Origin: Polysphondylium violaceum
Lineage: Eukaryota; Evosea; Eumycetozoa; Dictyosteliales; Dictyosteliaceae
Assembly (NCBI GenBank): GCA_000277445.1
Contig: AJWJ01000097.1
Location: forward strand, 1 to 57,623
Direction: 5' to 3'
DNA: 57,623 nucleotides
Positions within the stretch are counted from its first letter, which is position 1. Each line of letters begins with the position of its first letter. The position numbers and the translations under genes are program-made. Of the stretch, positions 32,987-45,458 are shown piece by piece. Below the pieces are notes generated by a model. It saw only the letters and a program-made list of their open reading frames with translations. It made no database searches and was not told where the DNA came from.

Positions 32987-34609
32987 ATGATATTCAGGAG
33001 TGCTATCGATGATAATAGTGACGATAACAGTCAGGATACTGTCGCTATTGACAAAGGTTTTAATAAGAATAAAGATCAAACTGAAGAAAAAAAGAAAAGA
33101 AACTATACTAAACTCACAAAAGATGGAAGACTTCGCTTCTTGGAAGAAGCACTTTCAGGAGAATCAGGGATTGTTTCTCGTTTAAGTGAAAAATATAATA
33201 TAAGTAAACAAACAGGATATAATATTTTGGAAAAATACAATGGTTGTAGCCAATCAATCGAAACAAAGAAAACAGGTCCAAAGCTTGGTAAAAATAAAAA
33301 GATTACTCGTGAAATTGGGAACTTTATATTAAATAGTATTAAAGAGGATAATAGTCTATCTGGTAAACAAATTTCAAATTTAATAGAGAATAAGTTTATA
33401 AAATCAATCTCAATTTCAACTATCAATAAGTTTTTAAAAGAAAATGACTATACCTTTAAAGTTTCAATGCAAGAAGAAGAAACTAGAAACACAGAAACCT
33501 TAATTCAAGGACGTTGTGAATTTGCAAAATTGGTTTTACAAGATCTAAAGATTGATTCTATGGATAGTGATAAGGTTATCTATTGGGATGTGACTTATTT
33601 TCTTACAAATATTATATCAAGAAAAGGTAGATCCAAAAATGTAACTCCTGCTGTGGCCCCCAAAGAAGAAGAAAATGGTGGTGAAGAAGAAGGGGAAGAA
33701 GATGTTGAAGATGAAGAAAATGAAAGAGAAAAGGAGGAGATTGAAAATGATAACAAATGCCAGAATATTAAATATGGAAATACTACTCTCCCTATGATTT
33801 CTGATCAAAACATTAAAGGTGGTTATGCAAATACTTTGGGATGTTGTTGTGCTATAACTGGAAAAGAGGTGTTACTAGTTAGAACTCAATTCAAACATTT
33901 TACCTCTGATGACTTTATAACCTTTTTCATAGAATTATTAGATCTATTGGAAAAGAGGTACCCAATGACTTCGTTTACTATCATTGGTCATAATGAAAGA
34001 ATAAATCCAAACTCTTTTGGATTTTTGGTAAAGCCTCCCTACAATAGACACATTCAAAATCCTAAAGATTCACCTTTCCTCAATCCTATTGAATATGTGT
34101 TTAATCAAGTAAAGGCAAATGTTGCTTCTCAACAAAAAAAGGATATAGGACATCTTATTAATTCTGTAAAGAACGCTTTTAATCTTGTACAACCTGAAAA
34201 TCTACAAAACTATTTCCTTACTGCCCAACAATTCCTTCATCTATGTTTACAAAAACAACCTATTCATGCTTGGAGAACAAAATTAGTTTCAAAAGTTTCT
34301 ATACCTAAAAATCCTTCTGAACAAAAGTGGCTCTTTTCACATAGAACTATATTTGACTCTGAAATTAATTCTCTTGGAAGACCTCTAGCAAGAGATAATG
34401 AAAAAAATCCACCTAAGCCGAGTAAACAAGAAAAAGAGGAAAGAAAACAAAAGTTTGCACAAAGAGAGGAAGATATTCAAAAAAAGCTGGAAAAAGAAGA
34501 AAAGAAAAGAAAAAAAGAAAGCGAATGTAGTCAAAAAGTTCCTAAATCAACTTCAAAAATCCCTACTAAGCCTAACATATCAAGAGGTAGACCTGAAAAA
34601 AGAAAGTAA
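32987..34609 (+). CDS. Tc1/mariner/IS630-like transposase-derived protein, 540 aa, altered catalytic triad
   Basis: Single open frame. Residues ~45-155 form helix-turn-helix DNA-binding modules (SRLSEKYNISKQTGYNILEK; then GKQISNLIENKF and STINKFLKEND). The DDE-type core follows: first Asp in VIYWDVTYF (D201) and Glu in SPFLNPIEYVFNQVK (E369), the hallmark of the DDE_3 superfamily. The second Asp, normally in a DN motif, is replaced: TIIGHNERI has His335 there. An acidic insertion (219-258) sits after the first Asp, and a Lys/Glu-rich tail (~455-540) is added. I found no terminal inverted repeats or target-site duplication. The frame is intact, so a retained host gene is plausible; a recently inactivated element is the alternative. 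Confidence 0.75.
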   Translation: MIFRSAIDDNSDDNSQDTVAIDKGFNKNKDQTEEKKKRNYTKLTKDGRLRFLEEALSGESGIVSRLSEKYNISKQTGYNILEKYNGCSQSIETKKTGPKLGKNKKITREIGNFILNSIKEDNSLSGKQISNLIENKFIKSISISTINKFLKENDYTFKVSMQEEETRNTETLIQGRCEFAKLVLQDLKIDSMDSDKVIYWDVTYFLTNIISRKGRSKNVTPAVAPKEEENGGEEEGEEDVEDEENEREKEEIENDNKCQNIKYGNTTLPMISDQNIKGGYANTLGCCCAITGKEVLLVRTQFKHFTSDDFITFFIELLDLLEKRYPMTSFTIIGHNERINPNSFGFLVKPPYNRHIQNPKDSPFLNPIEYVFNQVKANVASQQKKDIGHLINSVKNAFNLVQPENLQNYFLTAQQFLHLCLQKQPIHAWRTKLVSKVSIPKNPSEQKWLFSHRTIFDSEINSLGRPLARDNEKNPPKPSKQEKEERKQKFAQREEDIQKKLEKEEKKRKKESECSQKVPKSTSKIPTKPNISRGRPEKRK

Positions 34610-34782
34610 TTCAACAACACTTTATTTTTTTTTTTTAAATTGGTCATATGTTTTTTCAAAAAATTTTTCTATCCTAATAAAGTTTTACAAAAATTGCGCG
34701 CCATAATTCTGATGTTTTTTTATTTTTTTTATTTGAGCGATAAACTCTTCAACATATATTAATATATGTATATGATTCTATT

Positions 34783-36310
34783 ATGTTTACAGGTCAAAGA
34801 AAAGATAAAATAGCAAAAGCTTATCTTGAAAAAAAAGTAAAAGGTGTTGGAATGGGTAAGAGAATGTTTTTATAAAAACTCTATACCTTTAAACAATGAA
34901 GAAAATGATCTTATGAAACTCTTTTATGATGGAGTAGTGCTTTGCCAACTAGTGAATCTGTTTTACGATAATAGAATTGAAAAGATTTATATATCAAAGC
35001 CTGGCAAGTTAGATTATCAACGTATAGAGAATATCAATGCTTTCATTGAACATTGCAACGATATTGGGGTGCAACAAGTATTTCAAACGTTGGATTTGTT
35101 TGAAGGAAAGAATGCATATAGAGTTGTAAATTGTGTTTATGGTTTCATTCAAATGATTGATCAGGGCATAAAGTCGAGGAGAATAAAGAGAAAACAAGCG
35201 TTCACTATCGAGGAGATGGCCAATGCTCACGAAGAGTTGCAAAAGGAAAAGGAGGCAACAGGTGAGCCTATATCAATGATATTGGCCGAATCTATTAATC
35301 CTAATCTAAATGAAACACTACTTGAGGATCCTATGGCCTCTGATACCTCATCTACTTATCTTTTTACACCAAAACATAAAAATCTACACAACTCTACATT
35401 TGATATGAACCGCACACCCATCACCACCCCTCAAGCGATCCAATACAGCGTCACCAATTCAAATACATACGAGAGTAACAATATCTCGATTCTAAACACC
35501 AAACATCAAAGAACCACAATCATCAATACACCATACACCAAGTTTGCATTGGGACTAAATCAAAATGACTCATCATCATTGATAGAATCACCCAACATAA
35601 ACAATATTACAGATATACGTAAACTAGATTCACCCTATACAAGCAATCATGATAGTAGTAGTATAAATCAATTAGCCACAACATCTACAATCACATCTGC
35701 ATCTATTAGTACAATTCCAATTAGAATACCTATCCCAGTATCGTCAAATAACTTTTTAACAAATTCAATATACAAGAGTTCAAATTTTCAACAAAATAGT
35801 AATAATAACAATAATCTAATTTCCCATACGCCTTATAAAGAACCAATAGCTCTTAATGAACCAAAATTAAGATTAAGTGATTTAAATACCAAACAACAAC
35901 AACAACAACAAAGAAATAATATTCAAAATAACTATTCTCTTCAACAACAACAGCAATTACAACAACATCAAATTCAAAAAAATATAATAGGTCAACAACA
36001 AGCACAACAACATATTCACAAAGTAAATCAATATAATAACCAAACCGATATCCAACAGCAATTACAACAGAAATATAATTCCAATGAAAATCAAAATTTT
36101 AAAGAAAAACAACAAAATTATAATCAACAACAGTATCAAGAAGATCATCGTCATCATCATATTGGTAGTAAACCATCATTGTCATCTTCTTTTTCTTTAA
36201 ACAATTTATGTACATATTTTATTCATTTTCTTCTCTATATTGTATTGTTAGTTATGATTATTACTTGGTTTATCATTTTTGATTCAAATGCAAAACACAT
36301 TGGAAAATAA
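34783..36310 (+). CDS. Tail-anchored calponin-homology domain protein, frame break near start
   Basis: CH domains bind actin or act as scaffolds. The main frame from 34844 encodes one CH domain (VLEWVRECF, DGVVLCQLVNLFY, ENINAFIEHCNDIGV, TLDLFEGKNAYRVVNCVYGF). A Ser/Asn/Gln-rich linker with poly-Gln follows, then a C-terminal hydrophobic helix (FIHFLLYIVLLVMIITWFIIF), which ends 10 residues before the stop: a tail anchor. The best upstream start, ATG 34783 (MFTGQRKDKIAKAYLEKKVK), reads in another frame; a stop lies just before 34844 in the CH frame. One surplus G around 34843-34844 would account for it. An unusual splice cannot be excluded. Dictyostelid interaptin has a similar plan but with a larger actin-binding region. 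Confidence 0.7.
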
Positions 36311-36385
36311 AGATCAAAAAAAGTTTAATTATTTATAGTTTATATAAGTATATTTATTTTGTACTGTGTGATAGGTAATATTAAT

Positions 36386-37132
36386 TTAATTTAAAGTAAT
36401 TTCATCATCGTTATCATTTAAACCAACCATTGGATAAAAAGAAGCAATTGGAATATCCTTGAATGGGGCACCAACATAGACATCGTTTTTGAGATAATGA
36501 AGAGTCATGGTTGAACCATCTTGATTGCCTTCGATACGAACAGTAATGACATCGTTTACGGTAAAAGTTTCACCAAATTTAATAGTTTCCAAATTACCTT
36601 CCTTTTCAATTTGTACTTCGTCTTTAAATGATTTCAAGAGAAAAGTGTGTTGTTGAGCTGGATTCATGATACCAATCTCGATGAATCCATGAGATTGGTT
36701 GATTTTAATCTTCCATTCAATATGAAAGTTTGTTTTATCATTACCAATAGCAGACTCTATTGATTTATCGCCCAAGATTCTAATCGATGGATAATCATCA
36801 CCTTGGAATCTTTCCTTTCTCTTTACAGTCTTATTTTCATTTGATAAAACTAAACCAGATTGTTCTTCTTTAGAGAATCGGGTTCTATCGTGAATCTTTG
36901 ATTGATCCCAATGAAATTGAAAATCTAGATGAATATTAAAATATTATAATAATTAATAATAAAGAACAACAACACAAATAATAAATAATAATAGCAAAAA
37001 GTTAATTGATTAATCCAACTAACGACATTTTCGTTGATCTATTATTTAACGTTGATAATTTGTAAAATATAAAAATAGATTTTTTGATAAAAATAATTTT
37101 TTTAACCTACTTTGGAATTTACCGCTTTCCAT
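36386..37132 (-). CDS. SPRY-domain protein, 186 aa
   Basis: Exons 37111-37132 (22 nt) and 36386-36924, intron of 186 nt, phase 1. The product is essentially one SPRY/B30.2-like beta sandwich: FHWDQSKIHDRTRFSKEE, LSNENKTVKRK, SIRILGDKSI, NFHIEWKIKINQSHGFIEIGI, ITVRIEGNQDGSTMTLHY, and DIPIASFYPMVGLN. Such domains bind peptides and are cytosolic. The chosen ATG (MESGKFQ) has an A-rich context. An in-frame ATG at 37243 would add 37 hydrophobic residues resembling a signal peptide, which would be odd for SPRY, so I prefer the shorter form. Confidence 0.75.
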
Positions 37133-38801
37133 TTTATGTTCTAAATTTGATATAGGGAAAGAAATTGCAGTTGTGCAAACAATTAAATAAAAGATTATAT
37201 AGTAGTACATAGATATAGAATAAAATCGATTACAAATCATCATTTTAAAAAAAAAAAATATTAAAATTGTATTAAATTTTGGTTAATAGGCAAGTATTTT
37301 TAAATTAAAATTGAAAAAAAAAGGAGAGGGAGAGAGATAAATATAAATATAAATATAAATATATTTAAAACAATAATAGTAGTAAAGGATCGTAAATTTT
37401 AATTGGACTAAAAAAAAAAACAAATTGATAGAAGTACAAATGTTGATGATTTAATTTTAAACAAAGTTGTATAACCCAATAGATATGTGCAAAGAAATCA
37501 AAGTGATTTAAAATAGAGAGGCAAAAAAAAAATGATTGGATTGGATAGAAAAAAAATAAAGGTTCAAGAAGTAGTAGTAGGAGTAATGTAATGTAATGTT
37601 AGGAGTAGTAGGAGTAGTGGTGGTATACACTATTTTGGACAACAATAGAAAAACAATCAACTATGAATTTAAGCATCCCAATATTGTTTTATTATTTTTT
37701 TAAAAACAAAAAGAGAGTTACACCCAACGATTACCACCTATCTATCGTTAATATTATTATTATTTAATTATTTAATAACTATAACTTAACACTCCCGCTA
37801 CTAATAACTATTATCATCATCATCATTATTATTAATATTATCATCAAACCTCCACTTCCATGTACTATAATATGATTATAAATATCCATCTATAACCACA
37901 ATCAACACAACAAACAATCTGTTATTTAGCAAAGCAAATCTTTGTAGCTTATACATCTTTTCCTCCTGTGCATCACATTATTATTACTATTATTACTACT
38001 GTTTTTGTTGACCTCTCTTTACGACCCTCAACCTACCACTAAATCTAAACACCCCTTTCCCCCCTCCGACTATCTCTTAAAAAGATATATAATTAAGAGA
38101 CATACATTATATATTATTTAAAATTTGTGATGTGTGTGAATTGAAAAAAATAAATTTATAATTGAACAAAATTAAAAAAAAAAAAATTAAAAAAATAAAG
38201 CTCAAGAATTTAGGTGTTTTGTGTGTATATTTTCAAGTTGTTCGTGGGGGGAAAAATACCTTAATATAGTTTTGTTTTTTTTTTTGGATCTATTCCTAAA
38301 CAACTAATTCAAACAATTTTTTTTTATCGAGAAAAACAAAATCGTCAACAAAAAAGTTCATCGGTCAAATAGATAAAATAGAATCTGTAGCACGCTTATG
38401 AATCTAGAGTTGTTTATGATTCGCGAGTGTTTTGTGTGATGCAATAAATGTTTTTGTAAATTCATTTCAATTTTCTTTGAAATATGTCTATCAGGTTGAT
38501 ATTTAAAACAATGATGATGATGTTTTGCATCTATCAATTCCAACCGATTTTTATCAATAAAAAAGTGGTAAAATGTAAATTTATAATATATAACTTTCAT
38601 TCTTTGTATCTATTTTTTCTTTCTCTCTTTACTTTTTTTTCATGTTTTCACACCTTATCCTTTCAAAAATGAAAAGAAATTTCAAGATGAAATGACACAT
38701 TTGGTAAAAATCACATGATTAATTTTAAAATGACAACGAACAAATAAAATATAACTATTTATACTTGTTTTTTTATTATACAAAACAAAAAAAATAGTGA
38801 T
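37133..38801. other. Intergenic region (1.7 kb)
   Basis: AT-rich, with GTA/GGA-type repeats at 37570-37625 and ATC repeats near 37812-37850. An 80-codon open frame on the minus strand (38358-38600, His-rich) begins with ATG but resembles nothing known. No gene is called. Confidence 0.45.
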
Positions 38802-41392
38802 TTATTTTTTGGTGATATTTAAAGTTTCTCTCTTCTTTTTTATATCTTGTCCACTGTCTTTCATTAGTTTTGAAAGATTAAATAATGCCTGATTGGCTTC
38901 ATTGGAAGTGGTGGATAGGGTGCTACTTTTGTTGAATAGATAGGTGGGAGATAAAGGATCGGCAATGGATGATGAATACTTGTTGATAGAGTTTGAACCA
39001 GAGATTGGAAGTGTGCTACTGCCAGCAAGACCGTCGTGAATACTGGATTTTCTACTGAGAGCATCTCTACCGCCACCTACACTGAGGGTCGCGGTCCCCT
39101 TGGTGATACAGGTGGGTGACAGTTTATTATTGCCTCTCACTCTCATGGTTTCAAAATGTTTTTTTCCGGTTGCCATCAAGTCAATCAATAGATTCGATAT
39201 GGTGTCTTTTTCTTGTTCATCTTCGCATTGGAGTTCCAAATTAATGGCTACGCCCTCTTTGTTTGTGCCAGACAAATGAAAAGATCTATCTTTGATTGAT
39301 GGAGTCACTCTACTGCTGTGGTAGGGGAGATTAAAAGAGAAATGATATTTCTTTGTAAATGAAGAATATTTGGTAAAGACAATGGTATCGTTGAATATGA
39401 AAATAAAACGAGTGTGGTAATCATCCTTCTCAAACTCTTTCATTTTCACTGTTGCCTCTTTGAGTATCTTTCTTGTAGACTCTATGATATTAAATGGAGC
39501 ACCTTCGATGATATTTTGAAGTTCAAGTAATCTTTCATTACCCTCTGTAATGTGATGAAATTCATTGACAAATGCTGCAACTTCAACCAATTTTGAATGT
39601 ACTGCTTCTAAATCTTTGAAATCTGGATCTTCATTGGATGTAGTTTTCATCAATTCATTAAATAACAATGGATATTTACATATTCTTTGAATTGGTTTAA
39701 TTAAGTAATCTTGAATTTTTAATCCTCTAGATTCTGGTAAATTCATAATCTCTGTTTTAAAATTATTAAACTTTTCATTATTCTTTGACAACTCAACAAC
39801 CATATCCATTGATTTTGAATGATGTGTACAATATTGTGAATACATTTTAAAAAATGCAGACTAAAATTATTTTGAAATTAATATATATTTTGGTAAATAG
39901 ATAGCTAATAAAAATAAATACATACCATTTTTTTAAATACAGTTACGACATTATGTAGAGTGATACCATCTTTACAACTTTTTAAATCATCAACTATTGT
40001 TTTACTAAGATTTCTAATGATTTCAATATTTGAAAATACACCCATAACAATTGTTTTATCAAATCCTTTGGCAGACAATGTTTTTATCATCTCATTAATG
40101 ATAAAGTCCAAGTCTCGAAGATAATCTTGCTCAGTTGAATATAATTCTGTTAAAACTTTACATTGTTGTTCGAGTTTTGCCATTGTGTTTGGATTTGGGC
40201 TAGATGATGGTGATGATGAGGGTGGCGATGAAGATGATGATTGTTCATACTTTGATAGATTCTGGATTGCAACCATAACTGATTCTGTATCAGCAATTGA
40301 AGATGCTTCGTCGAAATTTAAATCTACCAATGTTTGATCTTGAGACAACACTGAACTTCCTCTAAGTACTGGTGATGGATTTTCTAGACTAATTTGAATA
40401 TCATTCTTTGAAATATTGATTTTATCCATATAGTTTTTAGGTGGAGGTGGAGGTGATCTATAAATACTAGTTGATGATTCGATTATATTATTTATTTTTG
40501 GTTGTTGTAAAGGTTCGGGAGGTAGTGTTGGTTCTATAATTGTTGGTGGTGGTGGTAAACTAATAATTGGAATACTTTCTCTTGGTGTTGTTTTAATTTC
40601 CCTTGGTGTTGTTTTGTTTTCCTTTGGTGTTGTTTTATTCTCTCTTGGTGTTTTATTCTCTGGCGTTGGTGGTAAAGGTAATTCTCTTGGTGTGACATTT
40701 TTAGTGGGTTGTCTAATTGGTGCTGGGGGCTGATATTGATGATTATTCTTTATTTGACTTATATTCAACATACTATTGATTCGAACTGGAGCTTTTGGTT
40801 TAGATTGAGGTTGTTGAGGTTGTTGAGGTTGTTGTTGGTGGTGATTAATATTATTTTGAAAATGATCATTTAGATTTAAATTGGAAAATGATTTAATTCT
40901 TTCTGAAATCAATGTTTTTGGATGACTATTGTTGACTGAAGGGGATGGCTCTTGTTGTTGGAGATCCAATTGAGAAGGTGATTTTGAATTTGATATATGA
41001 TTTAGCACGACCCCTTTGGGTGGTGTTCCCGGTGACATTATTTGTTTTTCTTTTTGTATGGCTTCTTTGTCTGAAAAGAATTTCACTCTATCGGCTATAA
41101 ATGATTTAATGGGTTGTTTGCTTTTTTCCAATTCACCACTTAGTCTCTTTGGATTACCAATGGGTGATGACACTGTTTTTGATCCAATACTAGTGACCCG
41201 CTTGTGAGTAGGTGAATTTACAACAAAAGATCTTGACAGTTGTCCATGAGGTGATGCTATATTGGTGCTGTTGGCACCATCATTTCCACTATGGCCGCCA
41301 TTTCCAATACTACGTAGATTATATTCAGATGATGATCTGATGTGCATTGAGTTCCTCTTTGAGGGAACATTGCTGTTGCTATTATCATTCAT
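38802..41392 (-). CDS. RhoGEF (DH-PH) with long disordered N-terminus, 841 aa
   Basis: Second Rho/Rac exchange factor of the window, soluble by prediction. Exons 39926-41392 and 38802-39860, one 65-nt phase-0 intron. Residues 1-400 are Ser/Pro-rich with two ISERIKSF/ADRVKFFS-type repeats (IADRVKFFSDKEAIQ; LISERIKSFSNL), Pro-rich motifs (PLPPTPE, PPPPPKNY) and three TPREN/TPKEN repeats. The DH domain runs from ~405 (VLTELYSTEQDYLRDLDFII) to ~610, including DYLIKPIQRICKYPLLFNEL. A PH domain follows (HTRFIFIFNDTIVFTKY). The C terminus is Ser-rich. The SH3-type Pro motifs suggest regulated recruitment. Family secure. Confidence 0.92.
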
Positions 41393-43039
41393 TTTGTATT
41401 ATTTTCCTGAAGGCAAAAAATAAAAACCCCAATTTCTTTTTTTTTTTTCTTCTGTCCAATAATATTGATAACTTTGTGTGGTGATGTAAGAGTACTGCTA
41501 TCTATGATTGATTACGGTAGTTGGTGGGTGTATATTATCTCTAGTTTCTATTGCGCAGAGTTAATTTTAAAATAATAATAAAAATAATATACTATAAAAA
41601 TAATATAAATAAATAAAATATAAATAAATTAATATAATAATAATTTTGGATGAAACGAATAGATAAATAGATATGTATGTTTATAAGAATGTATGTGTAA
41701 ATTTAACAACAACAATATTTTATAATTGCCCATCACGAAAATTTTGTTGTTGTTTTTTGTTTTTTTTTTATAAATGATCTAAATAGGGGTAGAGTGTTGG
41801 GTGTGGTGTGTATTTACACTTCTTTGAGCAAACTCACAAACACCCCACCCCCCTCACACACCTTTTACCATTTGTCATTTGGTGGGAAAGAGTCAAGGGT
41901 CATAGATAGATATATATATATAAACAAAAAATAGAATTTAGTGTGGGGGAGTGGGGTGAATGCGGGGTGGGTGAGGATGAATGAATGAATGAGGTGGTGG
42001 ATGTGTATATTATTTTTGTAAATGAAGGAGAGTATTTTTTATCTGTTTGTGTGAGCAATTCCTTTATCAAGTTTAGTTTAATTTTATCATAATTTCAAAT
42101 GTGCTTCCTAAAATAAATAGGAAGCACACACAGTATATAAAGAGAAATACTCCAATTGGAATTCACAATCGAGTGATTATAATGCCAATTCCTTCTATTT
42201 GATGGTGATGGTAATGATCGTTGAATATGCAGGATTTGGAAAAGAGTTAAAATTATGATTTTAAAAATAGAGTTGAGCAGATAAGTGGTGATGCTAGAGT
42301 ACGTGAAATATTCAAAAAAGAAAAAAAGTGTGGGAATTAAAACAATGAATGCTACTTACTTATTTGTATGAACACAAATGCAAATACTATTTTAAGTTTT
42401 TTCTTATAACAACACAACTATTGTGTAAGGAAATTTGTTATCGTGTGTTGTATTATGAAACGAAAACATATATATTTTTTATATAAATATATACTTTTAT
42501 TTCAAAACTATGTATTTGGTAAAAAAATTGAAAATATTCTTTCCAATTGAGATTGACAATTTGAGGTAAAAAGGTAAAAAAGTAAAAAAGGAAAAAAAAA
42601 AAAAGAAAAAAGAAAAAAAGTGTGTGGTCAACTAAGCTTAAAAGAAAATAGGGGGTTTACTAGTAATTAGACCCCATATCAGGAAAAACTAAAAACTTTT
42701 TACTCTTATCCTGTCTATTTATTATTTTCATATACAATGTCTATACTCGGAGGGTTATATTAGAGGGAATGAGTGAATACATGTATTTCTAATAATAAAT
42801 GAATAAGCTTTGTGCCTAATGCTAATATCACATATTTTGAAAGGTCTTTCATCAATTTCATAAGACGAAGGCAATTCAGTAAACTATGTGCGCATAGTAT
42901 TTTTTTGCAAATTTGAAAAATAAAAAAAAAAAAAAAAACTTTCAAAATTTTTAAATTTTATGACTGTTGTGAAAATATTTTCCCCCTCATTTCTATTCCC
43001 TGTAATCAAGTTGATATTCACAACCAAAGTTGGATATTC

Positions 43040-43070
<31 letters not shown>

Positions 43071-43314
43071 GATTTGAAAATAGAAACTGATATCAGTATC
43101 TATATATATCCTATTCTACTTTTTCAGTTTAAATTGTAGGAATTTGTATTTGTTATTATTATATGATAACAAATTGAAAACAAGAGGATATAATCCGATT
43201 CAAATCGTTCATTGTGAACATACCTTTACGCACACTCTATACATACATACACACAACATATACACATACTCTGTTTGCATAGATAGAGGATAATCTAAAG
43301 TTTAACACAACCCG
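41393..43314. promoter_or_regulatory. Long divergent region between RhoGEF and bromodomain genes
   Basis: 1.9 kb. It holds a C-rich block (41842-41862) and a G-rich block (41945-41975), long A/T runs (42588-42618, 43045-43070) and a short coding-like stretch on the minus strand at about 42770-42895 (ELPSSYEIDERPFKICD). No complete gene. Confidence 0.4.
41945..41971 (+). other. G-quadruplex motif
   Basis: Four G tracts of 5, 4, 4 and 3 with loops of 3, 7 and 1 nt, fitting G3+N1-7. It is striking in DNA this AT-rich and lies 553 bp upstream of the RhoGEF start codon. Confidence 0.6.
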
Positions 43315-45395
43315 ATGACTAAAAAAGGTAAAACGTCTTATTTTTAACAATGACCTTGATTTTCGTGTTTGAATGTTTATTTTTAATTTTTACAAAGATT
43401 TCAACGATAAAGAGATCTCAGGATTAGATTCCCACACCACACACCAAAACAAGAGATAATCTTGTTTTAATAGTATCTATATCTATCTCTCTATCTATAA
43501 TCTAAATATCTATGTATCTATTTTTATTAACATCTTATCTATAGATTCAGAACAAGAGTTACAAAACATAACTCCAACAAGATCAAAGAGAATACCAGTT
43601 CAACCAAATTCTAAAGATTATGTTTATTTTAATAATACAAATTCTACACCATCTAAATCAAACGGTAAAGCAACTACCACCACTACCACTACAACAGCAG
43701 CGACAGGTAATTCTACACCTTTATCAAATAGTAAAAGAAAAAAGGATGACTCAACAACAACAGAAAACGCATCATCATCACCCAATGGAAATGATTCACC
43801 AAGCTCAAAGAAATCTAAAAATAATGGTACTGTATCACCAACAGCAGCTACCACAGATTCAACTACTACTACACCAAAACCTTTAACATTAAAGATTAGA
43901 TTTGGAAATCAAACAGCAATAACTTCTCCACCAACAACAACACCTACCATTCCTACCACCTCTAGTACGACAACCACTTCTACACCAATAAAGAATACAG
44001 CAGCAGCAGTACAAACTCCAAAGAAATCAGCGACTAAAAAGAAAACACCATCTAAAAAGAAAGAAGAAGAGGAAGAAGAGGAAGAGGAAGAGGAAGAAGA
44101 ATATGACCAAGAACAAGACCAAGAAGAAGGAGATGACGATCAATCACAACAAGACCAAGATCAAGACCTTTCACCAGAGTACATTAGTCATTGCAAAAAG
44201 ATATTTTCTACTGTTATTCAGCAATTAATTAAAAAGGATATCAATGGATACTTTTATGACCCTGTCACCGAGGAGATTGCTCCAAACTACTTTAAATACA
44301 TCAAAGAGCCAATGGATTTCACCACCATGTTGAAAAAGAACAAGGAGGGTAAATACACTAGCATCGGCAAGTTTATCTATGATTTTAGTTTAATCTGTGA
44401 AAACTGTATGGCCTACAATGACAGCACAACACCTTACTACAAGGAGGCCAAAAAGTTGTTGGTCACCGGCAAAGGAATCATTAATAGTCACAAGACTAAA
44501 TTGGAACAAGGCAGTAAATCAACAGCAGTCCTAAGTGGTCCTATTACCGCAAAGCCATCGGCAGCAACACTTCGTGAACGTGAGCGTGAAAAGAAGGCCT
44601 CAGAGTTGGCCGCCAACAGCACACCGGCCAAGAGTAAAAAGGATGCCGCCGCTGCAGCTGTCACCCCCAAGACCTCGAGTAGACTACAGGCTAGAGCTCA
44701 GAAAATGAAGGCTGAGGAAGAGGAGGAAGAGGAGGAGGAAGAGGAAGAACCAGAAGAGAAACCTACCCGTGTCACACGTACAAAGAGAGGTCAACTACAA
44801 CAACAACAACAGCAACAACAACAATACCAACCAACAGTAGCTGACCAACAAGCTCAACAACAAGTTCAACAACAACAAGCTCAACAGCAAGTTCAACAAC
44901 AACAACAACAACAATATCAAGTCCAAATGCAACAGGTCTATCATCCATCACAATATGTTGGCTATCAACAATGGTCATCCCATCCACCTCCCCAACTCCC
45001 CTTCACCATGGAACCCTATCAATACTCTCAAAAACCGTTGTCATCTGTTGGACCCGTGGTTCCCAAGAGAAGATATTTTAAAGGTGATTCACAAAAGAAT
45101 CATATCCTACCAGATTCTCTTAAAAACTCGTATTCATTGATAAAATCAATTTCAGAGGAAGCCAATGTTCTCGTTACTCCAGCCACTGTTTATAAACCAA
45201 GTGCCTACAGCATGTACATTCCAATCGACCAACATAATTCGAAAGTAAACACTTTTACTGGTTCCTATGAGGTTGTAGGTAATCCAAAATACTTTAGTTT
45301 TTTAGAAACTGAAGATTTACCAACTCCAATTGAAATTCAACCTCAACAATCTATTATTTCAAGTATTCCTGATCCAAATAATAATAGTAATAGTA

Positions 45396-45458
<63 letters not shown>

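Noticed and set aside
32725-34782. Terminal inverted repeats around the transposase-derived gene
   Set aside because: Flanks share only A/T-rich similarity; no convincing inverted repeat or TA duplication was found by eye.
37133-37243. Signal peptide extension of the SPRY protein
   Set aside because: The upstream ATG gives a hydrophobic leader, but SPRY domains are cytosolic and the internal ATG has a good context. Kept as a possibility only.
38358-38600. 80-codon His-rich open frame on the minus strand with an ATG
   Set aside because: No family resemblance, AT-rich composition like the flanks, and no splice or promoter support.
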